A stretch of 64,000 nt of DNA from Lacrimispora sphenoides JCM 1415 (GTDB taxonomy: Bacteria > Bacillota > Clostridia > Lachnospirales > Lachnospiraceae). The stretch is taken from assembly GCF_900105615.1 (NCBI RefSeq), contig NZ_LT630003.1, forward strand, positions 2,480,001-2,544,000. Reading direction: 5' to 3'. Position 1 is the first letter of the stretch. Every line of letters begins with the position of its first letter. The notes below the pieces were generated by a model. That model ran no database searches and had not been told where the DNA came from. It was given only the letters and a program-made list of their open reading frames with translations. A program made the position numbers and the translations under genes. Below are positions 25,190 to 32,401 of the stretch, piece by piece.

Positions 25190-25612
25190 TCAATGCTTCT
25201 TTCTCTTTTCTTCCAGAATATCAAGCGCTTTCACAACGCCATCAATAATCGATTCCGGACGAGCTGCACAGCCCGGCACGTAAACATCCACCGGGATCAC
25301 CTTATCTACTCCGCCGACCACGTTATAGCACTCTGCAAAAATGCCTCCTGAGGTGGCACAGATTCCAACAGCCACCACTGCCTTTGGATCAGGCATCTGT
25401 TCATATAGCTGCTTTACAACTGGGATATTCTGTTCATTTACGCTGCCCGTAATGAGTAAAATATCCGCATGCTTCGGATTGCCTGTATTGATGATTCCAA
25501 AACGCTCCACATCATAAAGAGGTGTAAGACATGCCAGTACCTCTATGTCACAGCCGTTGCAGCTGGTTCCGTCATAATGCAGAATCCATGGCGATTTTTT
25601 TACAACACTCAT
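25190..25612 (-). CDS. echC: Ech hydrogenase small subunit EchC (NuoB-like)
   Basis: 140 aa from ATG 25612 (GGAGG five bases upstream). It holds the single proximal 4Fe-4S cluster, with ligands C18 and C21 in TSCNGC, C85 in GICATSGG and C115 in PGCAARPE. It lacks the extra clusters of uptake-hydrogenase small subunits, as is normal for energy-converting (group 4) hydrogenases. Confidence 0.94.
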   Translation of the reverse strand: MSVVKKSPWILHYDGTSCNGCDIEVLACLTPLYDVERFGIINTGNPKHADILLITGSVNEQNIPVVKQLYEQMPDPKAVVAVGICATSGGIFAECYNVVGGVDKVIPVDVYVPGCAARPESIIDGVVKALDILEEKRKKH

Positions 25613-25659
25613 AATATCCTCCATTCCGCCTCTTGGCAGCTTTCATGACCTGCCAGGAA

Positions 25660-26520
25660 TTATCTGAAAAATGACAGGATGATTAAGTTCACCGTACCCA
25701 TGATTCCGGTTACGATCCACGCTGATTTAAGAGCCTGCTGCCATTTCACCCTGGCAGCTCCATTATCTATGATAATTTCAAGAAAATAAACCAGCAGGCA
25801 TACGATGACCGCAAAAACACGGCTCATCGGCGCAGCCGTTGCAAAAAACACATACACAAGAGCCAGAGTAATAATCACCTCATACCAGTGAGTTACCTCA
25901 ATCACAGCCAGATCCTTACCGGAATACTCAGTGGTAATACCCTTTACGATTTCCTGATGCCCATGATGGGACATGCTTAAATCAAAGGGGGATTTTCTAA
26001 GCTTAAATGTCAGGATAAACAAAAGTCCAACAAACACTCCCGGAAGATAGATGATCGAGGGCGTTTGTGCCGTTACGATATCCCTTACAAAAAAACTGTT
26101 CTCAGCATAGTAAAGGCCAACGCAGGTAAGCAGTACCATTGGCTCATAAGCCATGATCTGCAGCAATTCCCTTTCCGAACCAATGGTATTATAGGGAGAA
26201 TTGGATGCATAGCCGCCTAATACGAAAAATACAGAACCAAGAGTCAGGGCAAATATAGCTAACAGGATATCTCCCCCTGAAAGCAGGATCACCGTGGTGA
26301 ATACCACGAATGCAAGGGAGATATACACGAAGAAACGGTGCATGGAATTCACCTCTATGGATTCCTTCTGGCACAGCTTCAGTACATCATAAAATGGTTG
26401 TAATAAGGGCGGTCCCTGTCTCCCCTGAAGTCTGGCTGATATAATACGGTCAATTCCTGTCAGCAGCCCTCCGGCAACAGGAGCAAGCACGGCGATCCCA
26501 ATCATGATCAAAATATTCAT
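25660..26520 (-). CDS. echB: Ech hydrogenase membrane subunit EchB (NuoH-like)
   Basis: 286 aa, about eight membrane helices. Family blocks are RIISARLQGRQGPPLLQPFYDVLKL near the N-terminus (the NuoH/HyfC quinone-site-like loop), GYASNSPYNTIGSERELLQIMAYEP, and KSPFDLSMSHHGHQEIVKGITTEYSG. It connects the hydrogenase module to the ion-pumping antiporter-like EchA. It starts 1 bp after the echA stop. Confidence 0.95.
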   Translation of the reverse strand: MNILIMIGIAVLAPVAGGLLTGIDRIISARLQGRQGPPLLQPFYDVLKLCQKESIEVNSMHRFFVYISLAFVVFTTVILLSGGDILLAIFALTLGSVFFVLGGYASNSPYNTIGSERELLQIMAYEPMVLLTCVGLYYAENSFFVRDIVTAQTPSIIYLPGVFVGLLFILTFKLRKSPFDLSMSHHGHQEIVKGITTEYSGKDLAVIEVTHWYEVIITLALVYVFFATAAPMSRVFAVIVCLLVYFLEIIIDNGAARVKWQQALKSAWIVTGIMGTVNLIILSFFR

Positions 26521-26521
26521 A

Positions 26522-28429
26522 TTACGCCATTCCTCCTATCATCATTATGACTCCGCCAACTAATATTGCGGCAGCTATGACATCACTCCACAGAGTTAAT
26601 CTCTTGGGGCTAAAATAATCTTCCATATACCAGTTGCTCAGTTCCATCTTTCGTTTTTCATTCATGGCTCCATAGAATGTTTCGTTATCTCCGGTGTTTT
26701 CTCCTGCCATATAAACCGGTACTTTTCTTCTTTTATCATTCTTATACATCGGAATAAAACTGATGGGCAGTAGGATGAGCATACTCAGCATGCACAGCAT
26801 CAGCTTAATATCATTTGTTCCGATGGGGATCAAAGCCGTCCTTCCAAATACCTCCGTCAGATAAGGAATCAGAGCATATTTTGATACCAGCGGAAAGGTA
26901 AAGCAGGACACCACTACCATTGCCGCAAGGATTGTAATGGGAATCTCTTCATCAAGATGAAATTTGCTTTCAATCTGATGGCTCATATTGGCCCTTGAAA
27001 CCAGTTTCCCCATCCATTTTGTCCAGTAAAACAATGTGGCGGCGCTTCCGTAGGCAAGTATAATAACAGTGATAACATTATTGGAATCAATAAACGCCTT
27101 CATGGCTACCCATTTTGATATCAGCATTCCAAAGGGGGCCAGAAACATTCCGGCGATACCGATCATCATATAGAGCGCAAGCTTTTTAGAAATTCCAAGG
27201 AGTACATCCATGTTTTCCACATCCCGGTTTCCGATCTGATGCTCGATGGAACCAACGGATATAAAAAGCAGGGATTTGGATACTGCATGGAATATAATCA
27301 ACAGGATGGCAGCCCATAAGGATTCCTGGGTTCCGATGCTGGCACATATTACGATGAGCCCTAAGTTTGCCAAAGTGGAATAAGCTAAAATCTTCTTTGC
27401 GTCACTTTGGGAAATAGCCATCAGGGAACAGGCAAGAAACGTGATTCCTCCCACAAAGGTTACGGTTCTTCCAACAGGAGTCGATCCTAACAGCGGCGCA
27501 AGACGGATGATTAAGTACACTCCTGCTTTTACCATGGTTGCGGAATGCAGCAAAGCGGAAGAAGGAGTTGGCGCCACCATTGCTCCGAGAAGCCAGGAGG
27601 AGAATGGAAGCTGGGCTGATTTGGTCAGTGCAGCCAGGGACAGGAAAAATACGGGTATCATCATTGCCGCTTCCGGCTTCATGGAAGTAACCACTGACAA
27701 TTCCAGGGTTTTATAATAAATGCCGATGAAAATGATCCCAGCTGCAAAAGCAACTCCGCCGCCCAGATTAATCACCAGGGCACGGAAGGAATTGTTTCTG
27801 GCTTCTGTTGTCTTTGTATAACCGATCAGCAGGAAGGAGCAAAGTGTCGTAAGCTCCCAGCAAAAATACATCCATGTAAGATCATTGCTCAATACGATTC
27901 CAAACATGGCAGAAAGGAATAAAAATAGAACTGCGAAAAAGAAGCTTTTCCTTTCTTTGTATTCTTTGTGGTGGGTATGGTAAGTCTTCATATAACCCAC
28001 GGCATAAATACAAATCAGGCTCCCTACCAGTCCAATAACCAGTACCATAATTGCCGTAAGTTTGTCGAAAATCATGGCATGCTTAACTTCAATATTATGC
28101 TTTACCGTAAATTCAAAACAAAGCATTGCAGCCGCCTGTACAAACGACAAAACCGAAATAACATATTTTTTATACCTGATTCCGATGGAAATTACATACG
28201 CAGCGATTGCCGTCTCTGTAATTGCCATGATAACCTCAATTGCTTTTTCCAAACGGAAGGACAAAGCAATTCCGCTCTTAAAATATAACCCTACAACTGT
28301 CAGTGTCAAAACAGCCGTACCTGCGGCTCCTACCCTGACAATCATATTTCTTACCCCATCATTTTTGACCAGTAAGATTCCTAACGCTGCAGCCAATGGA
28401 AATAAAATCAATACTGTAATCGCACCCAT
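26522..28429 (-). CDS. echA: Ech hydrogenase membrane subunit EchA (NuoL-like)
   Basis: 635 aa from ATG 28429 (AAGGTGATG upstream; an in-frame ATG at 28468 is less suitable). A proton/sodium-antiporter-like subunit with some 14-16 membrane helices. The Proton_antipo_M core shows MYFCWELTTLCSFLLIGYTKT, KSAQLPFSSWLLGAMVAPTPSSALLHSATMVKAG and SDAKKILAYSTLANLGLI. It converts the free energy of ferredoxin:proton electron transfer into an ion gradient, or is driven in reverse. It is the first gene of the operon, behind the promoter at 28552-28579. Confidence 0.95.
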   Translation of the reverse strand: MGAITVLILFPLAAALGILLVKNDGVRNMIVRVGAAGTAVLTLTVVGLYFKSGIALSFRLEKAIEVIMAITETAIAAYVISIGIRYKKYVISVLSFVQAAAMLCFEFTVKHNIEVKHAMIFDKLTAIMVLVIGLVGSLICIYAVGYMKTYHTHHKEYKERKSFFFAVLFLFLSAMFGIVLSNDLTWMYFCWELTTLCSFLLIGYTKTTEARNNSFRALVINLGGGVAFAAGIIFIGIYYKTLELSVVTSMKPEAAMMIPVFFLSLAALTKSAQLPFSSWLLGAMVAPTPSSALLHSATMVKAGVYLIIRLAPLLGSTPVGRTVTFVGGITFLACSLMAISQSDAKKILAYSTLANLGLIVICASIGTQESLWAAILLIIFHAVSKSLLFISVGSIEHQIGNRDVENMDVLLGISKKLALYMMIGIAGMFLAPFGMLISKWVAMKAFIDSNNVITVIILAYGSAATLFYWTKWMGKLVSRANMSHQIESKFHLDEEIPITILAAMVVVSCFTFPLVSKYALIPYLTEVFGRTALIPIGTNDIKLMLCMLSMLILLPISFIPMYKNDKRRKVPVYMAGENTGDNETFYGAMNEKRKMELSNWYMEDYFSPKRLTLWSDVIAAAILVGGVIMMIGGMA

Positions 28430-28551
28430 ACACTCATCACCTTGCTTTTGTTTTATTATATCTGTCACAATTGAGAATAAAAAAAATCAACGATACCGTC
28501 AAAATTCTCCAGATGTATCCTCTTTACCGCATCATCGATTAATTCGTGCTC

Positions 28552-28579
28552 ATTATATCACACTAAAAGTGGTTGTCAA
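28552..28579 (-). promoter_or_regulatory. Strong SigA promoter of the ech-hyp operon
   Basis: Minus strand: consensus TTGACA (28579-28574), 16-bp spacer, consensus TATAAT (28557-28552). The predicted start near 28545 gives a leader of about 115 nt. In the 552-bp gap 28430-28981 no further gene is seen; the gap holds this promoter, a 22-bp palindrome and the terminator of the ferritin-like gene. Confidence 0.85.
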
Positions 28580-28703
28580 TGTTTTGTTTTGTGTACAATT
28601 TACACAGTTTTTACACGAAAAAACACAGTATAAAAAACCAATTCAAAAGAAAGTGAGAGCTCTCCACAAATCAGAATAAAAGGGGGAAATACAAGAATAA
28701 ACC

Positions 28704-28725
28704 ATATATTTTTGCAAAAATATAT
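28704..28725. repeat. Perfect 22-bp palindrome upstream of ech promoter
   Basis: ATATATTTTTG and its exact reverse complement form an uninterrupted 22-bp palindrome in an AT-rich tract, 125 bp upstream of the ech -35 box. It could be a regulator site or a cruciform; the low complexity makes chance occurrence more likely than for a GC-containing palindrome. Confidence 0.5.
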
Positions 28726-28938
28726 ACAACTTCTTAACAGGCCTTCAAAAATAACACACATTTTTTAACGAAATTTTAACTTTCATACAGAAAACCGGTG
28801 TGTGAAGAAACCGTTAAATTAGTAGAAAAAGGCATCCCAATGGCCTTTGATGATGTTCTCTCTGTATCTCCTGCCGTCACGCCCATTAATAGGAAGGAAC
28901 ATCACATGAAATATCATGATAAAACAGCAGAGAAATAA

Positions 28939-28966
28939 GCAGCCGGATTTCATAGGATCCGGCTGC
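28939..28966 (-). terminator. Terminator of the ferritin-like gene
   Basis: Perfect 10-bp stem GCAGCCGGAT / ATCCGGCTGC with an 8-nt loop, followed on the minus strand by TTATTTCT, 16 bp past the stop codon of the ferritin-like gene. Confidence 0.8.
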
Positions 28967-28981
28967 TTAGTAAATATGATT

Positions 28982-29554
28982 TTAGGCGTTATTTGTCTGA
29001 TTCTGATTTTGCCTTCCGCAGCCATTTTTAGAATAGAGATAGCTATATAAAATTCCGTGCCTGATTTCGTCTGTGATGATTTCAACCATTATATTTATAT
29101 GAAGACGTGACTGCATGGCATAAAGGATCTTACGGTATTTTTGTACTGCACTCTGCTCGCCTAACAAGGCTCTTGACAAACCTGCGCAATAGCTTTCTGG
29201 CTCCACAAAAGCTTCTCCTTCCGCAGATGGGGGCATCTCACCGGTTAAATCCTGATAAATTTGCCGGAACAATGCATAATGTCCCAATTCATTGTCACGG
29301 ATACCGGATATTATCTGCTTATCCTCTTCTGAGGAAGCCTGGTTTATAAGCCACATATAAAATATCCTGTCCTCTGTTTCACCCGATAGTGCTTCCAGAA
29401 TAAGTTCAAGGGCACCATTTAGATTCTGGGGATATGTGAAAATATCAGTATTCATCATCTGTTGAAATGACAGGGGAGTTGCCGGTGTATTCCAATATGG
29501 CGGAATATAATCATAAGAATATGGCTGGTAGCCTTCGTAGTCGTAATAACCCAT
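28982..29554 (-). CDS. Ferritin-like domain protein
   Basis: 190 aa from ATG 29554 (CGGAG upstream; an in-frame ATG at 29584 has no ribosome binding site). The N-terminus is Tyr/Pro-rich (YYDYEGYQPYSYDYIPPYW). The rest is a four-helix ferritin-like bundle with two ExxH motifs, DNELGHYALF and TDEIRHGILY, and other carboxylates in ALELILEALSGETEDR and LLGEQSAVQKY, suggesting a di-iron or di-manganese site. Related clostridial proteins are seen in spores and in oxidative-stress sets; the Tyr-rich tail would fit a coat protein. Monocistronic, with its own terminator. Function inferred from fold only. Confidence 0.75.
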   Translation of the reverse strand: MGYYDYEGYQPYSYDYIPPYWNTPATPLSFQQMMNTDIFTYPQNLNGALELILEALSGETEDRIFYMWLINQASSEEDKQIISGIRDNELGHYALFRQIYQDLTGEMPPSAEGEAFVEPESYCAGLSRALLGEQSAVQKYRKILYAMQSRLHINIMVEIITDEIRHGILYSYLYSKNGCGRQNQNQTNNA

Positions 29555-29726
29555 TTTGTGATCTCCGAATAAGAGTCTTTCCATATTCTATGATATTTTC
29601 GTATAACCAGTGTTGGTTTCAGGCAAAATTAATGGAAATGTGATATTATTTTTTAAATATAGAGAAGTCTCTTAAACAGGGCATTTATGGTAAAATAATA
29701 AAAAGTGCAGAAAAAGGAGGTATGAT

Positions 29727-30164
29727 ATGGAACAGAAGCTCCCAACTACCATTGGTGAATACATCGCAGCACAAAGCATGAAAATACAGCCCATTCTGGA
29801 AAAGCTGTACCAGACCATAAAAGAGTCAGCACCGGAAGCAACGGAAAAAATCAGCTGGGGAATGGCCACATTTGACTATTACGGCAATCTGGTACATTTC
29901 TCAGCGGGAAAAAAACATGTCGGTTTTCATCCGACCCCATCCGCAATCATTGCCTTTCAGGAAGATTTGAAGGAATACCATTGCTCAAAGGGCACGGTCC
30001 AGTTTCCATATGATAAGCCCCTTCCCCTTGAACTCATAGGAAGGATAGTCCGCTTTCGGACAGCCGAACAGGCCGTTCTTATGGAAGAGAAAAAAGCGGG
30101 GAAAACAAAGGAAAAGACCTTGCGCGTCCAGAACCCGCAGAAAGCGGATCGACCAGATGCTTGA
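29727..30164 (+). CDS. DUF1801 family protein, probably frameshifted at the C-terminus
   Basis: 145 aa, start ATG 29727 with AAAGGAGG. It is a DUF1801 (YdhG/Fra-like) domain: TIGEYIAAQ, ATEKISWGMATFDYYGNLVHFSAGKKHVGFHPTP and KGTVQFPYDKPLPLELI. After about residue 132 the frame ends in an unlikely tail. The +1 frame continues as TRRKRIDQMLDELRSGDACMGMAYSLKK and stops at 30240, inside the loop of the terminator. That spacing suggests the original gene ended there and that one base has been gained, or two lost, near 30085-30130. The remaining domain may still fold. Function of the family is not settled. Confidence 0.8.
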   Translation: MEQKLPTTIGEYIAAQSMKIQPILEKLYQTIKESAPEATEKISWGMATFDYYGNLVHFSAGKKHVGFHPTPSAIIAFQEDLKEYHCSKGTVQFPYDKPLPLELIGRIVRFRTAEQAVLMEEKKAGKTKEKTLRVQNPQKADRPDA

Positions 30165-30221
30165 TGAGCTGCGGTCCGGCGATGCCTGCATGGGCATGGC
30201 ATATTCCCTTAAAAAGAACAC

Positions 30222-30252
30222 AAAGACCGGTCCTTCCTGACCGGTCTTTTTT
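30222..30252 (+). terminator. Intrinsic terminator after the DUF1801 gene
   Basis: Perfect stem AAAGACCGGT (30222-30231) / ACCGGTCTTT (30240-30249) with an 8-nt loop, followed by TTT. The TGA of the alternative reading frame of the DUF1801 gene lies in the loop. Confidence 0.88.
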
Positions 30253-30297
30253 ACTCACGGACCAAATCTTAATAATTCTTAATTCCCCTGAATTTCA

Positions 30298-30325
30298 TTG
30301 TCATTCTATCCATAAATGATATAAT
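30298..30325 (+). promoter_or_regulatory. Promoter of the two-component / dlt-like operon
   Basis: TTGTCA (30298-30303), 16-bp spacer, TATAAT (30320-30325). It predicts a start about 30 bp before the response-regulator ATG. No other good promoter was seen up to 37892, so all seven genes probably share it. Confidence 0.7.
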
Positions 30326-30363
30326 TTTTCATATTGAAATAATAGAAAGGAGGCTGCCGATCC

Positions 30364-31077
30364 ATGAGTACATTGCAGCAGATATTGGTAGTAGATGACG
30401 ATGCAGACATCCGGGAAGTCCTTCGCATTCAGCTGGAAAACAAAGGCTATTCCGTGTCAGAAGCAGCAAACGGAAGTGATGCAGTCGCAGCCGTCACAGA
30501 TAATCCTGATATTGACCTTATTATTTTAGACATCATGATGCCAGGTTTATCAGGAATCGATGCCTGTACCCAGATCCGGAGGATATCTTCTGCCCCCGTC
30601 TTGTTTTTAACCGCAAAATCAAAGGAATGCGATAAAACAGAAGCCTATGAAAACGGCGGTGATGATTATCTTGTAAAGCCATTTTCACAGGCAGAGCTTC
30701 TTATGAAGGTCCAATCTCTTTTAAGACGATATGTTGTTTATAAAGGGAAAGGAACACCTCTTTTCAATAGTTCAGAAATCCGGCTGCAGGATCTTATGAT
30801 CGATACAACAGGCCATTTCGTTTATCGGGAAAATCAAAAAATCGAGCTTACGGACACGGAGTTCCAGGTTCTGATGTATCTTGTAAAGAACAGAGGAAAA
30901 GCCAAGGATGCACAGGCAATCTACGAGGACGTATGGAATGATAAGTTCCTCCCGTCTTCCACTAATACTGTTATGGTACACATTTTAAAGCTTCGTAAAA
31001 AACTGGAGCTGGATTTTAACAATCCTACCATCATACGAACCGTCTGGGGAAAGGGCTATCAGATCGATGAAGCATAA
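30364..31077 (+). CDS. OmpR/PhoB-family response regulator
   Basis: 237 aa. The receiver domain (residues 5-118) has acidic residues D11-D13, phospho-acceptor D56 (IILDIMMP), the conserved Thr in FLTAKS and Lys in DYLVKPF. The C-terminal winged helix (about 135-235) shows ELTDTEFQVLMYLVKNRGK and the recognition region TNTVMVHILKLRKKL ending VWGKGYQID. It is VanR-like in overall character. AAAGGAGG precedes the ATG. It overlaps the kinase by 11 bp and heads the surface-modification operon, so it probably autoregulates this operon in response to an envelope signal. Confidence 0.95.
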   Translation: MSTLQQILVVDDDADIREVLRIQLENKGYSVSEAANGSDAVAAVTDNPDIDLIILDIMMPGLSGIDACTQIRRISSAPVLFLTAKSKECDKTEAYENGGDDYLVKPFSQAELLMKVQSLLRRYVVYKGKGTPLFNSSEIRLQDLMIDTTGHFVYRENQKIELTDTEFQVLMYLVKNRGKAKDAQAIYEDVWNDKFLPSSTNTVMVHILKLRKKLELDFNNPTIIRTVWGKGYQIDEA

Positions 31078-32395
31078 ATGGATCTCGTCTTTACGATATA
31101 AGCAGGTATTTGTATTGATCATTGGCGCAGTCATCAGCTTTGGGATGTACTTTGCCTCCCAGGCTTTTGGCGATTATCTGGTATCCAGGAACCATATGAA
31201 TGAGGATGCCGCATGGAAGCGATTGACCGGTTATCAAAATTCGTTTGAAAATTACATTAATAAATATAACATATCAGTAAAAAATGTAAGATCCATATCC
31301 AAATGGGTAAAGAACCATAAATACGTCTACGTAACAATTTTTAACGGCAACGAAATCATCTATGAATCCGGATTCTGGAATGATGCATACGCTCCCTATG
31401 AAACTGCCAGTTCCATTGGGGAAAGCAGCAAACAGGCCATTCGGGATATTTCCTTCAGCGACGGCACCTATTCCGTGTCCATCATTGATTCCTCGGAAAT
31501 CAAATGGTATAACCTGGTAACTTATATTTCATGGGGAGTTTTTTTCCTGTTTCTGTTTGTGATCCTGATTTTCTATAACCACCGGATCATTGCCCGGATC
31601 ATGCTTTTGTCAAAAGAGGTATCCCTGATAGAAAAAGGGGATCTGGAGCAGCCGATTTTCTATAAAGGGAATGATGAGATTGCATTGCTGGCAAAAAATG
31701 CGGATAACATGAGAAATTCTATCATTACAAGGTATAAAAGCGAAAAAGAAGCCTGGGAAGCAAACAGTGAGCTGATCACTTCCATGTCCCATGATATCCG
31801 CACTCCCCTAACCTCGCTGATCGGCTACTTGGAAATACTGGATTCAAAAAGCTATCATTCGGAAGAACAGTTTGACAAATACATCAAAAGCTGCAGAGAT
31901 AAATCCATTCAGCTAAAGGATTTATCTGACCGGCTATTCCAGTATTTTCTTGTGTTCGGCAAAGAGAAGATATTGATGCAGATGGAGACCTTTGACGCTA
32001 AGATCCTTCTCCAGCAGCTGCTTATGGAGTACGTATTTGATCTCGGCAACCTGGGGCTTGACGTTAAAACAGAATTTGTAGAGGAGTCCTGCAGCATAAC
32101 CGCTGATATCCAATATTTAAGACGGTTATTCGATAATCTGTTTTCCAATGTAAGAAAATACGCCGGCAGCAACGGGCCGGTCTTTGTCAAAAGCCATATA
32201 GACGGAATTGACCTGATTATTACCATCTCCAATGAAATCCGCAGGGACAGCATGTTTTTAGAAAGCACCAACATTGGACTTAAAACCTGCCTGAAAATAG
32301 TAGAACAGATGAATGGTACCTTTGAGATACAAAAAAACCGGACAAATTTTAAAGTTCGTGTGACGTTTCCAATCGAACCAGACAGAGAGGAGTAA
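31067..32395 (+). CDS. Sensor histidine kinase of the dlt-like operon
   Basis: 442 aa. Two membrane helices (about 12-32 and 150-172) flank a 115-residue extracellular sensor domain, followed by HAMP (175-225), HisKA with H242 in MSHDIRTPLTSLIGYLE, and HATPase_c with N-box DNLFSNVRKYA (N357, N361) and G2-like STNIGLKTC. The usual DxGxG (G1) motif between them is replaced by SNEIRRDSMFLE, and no F-box is evident; some VanS-like kinases share this. The sensed signal is unknown; placement suggests cationic antimicrobial or envelope stress. It ends 6 bp before the adenylation gene. Confidence 0.92.
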   Translation: MKHKWISSLRYKQVFVLIIGAVISFGMYFASQAFGDYLVSRNHMNEDAAWKRLTGYQNSFENYINKYNISVKNVRSISKWVKNHKYVYVTIFNGNEIIYESGFWNDAYAPYETASSIGESSKQAIRDISFSDGTYSVSIIDSSEIKWYNLVTYISWGVFFLFLFVILIFYNHRIIARIMLLSKEVSLIEKGDLEQPIFYKGNDEIALLAKNADNMRNSIITRYKSEKEAWEANSELITSMSHDIRTPLTSLIGYLEILDSKSYHSEEQFDKYIKSCRDKSIQLKDLSDRLFQYFLVFGKEKILMQMETFDAKILLQQLLMEYVFDLGNLGLDVKTEFVEESCSITADIQYLRRLFDNLFSNVRKYAGSNGPVFVKSHIDGIDLIITISNEIRRDSMFLESTNIGLKTCLKIVEQMNGTFEIQKNRTNFKVRVTFPIEPDREE

Positions 32396-32401
32396 CAACC
32401 T

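Noticed and set aside
28062-28679. 205-codon plus-strand frame over the start of echA
   Set aside because: Antisense to conserved antiporter-like sequence, no ribosome binding site, and its 3' half runs through the ech promoter.
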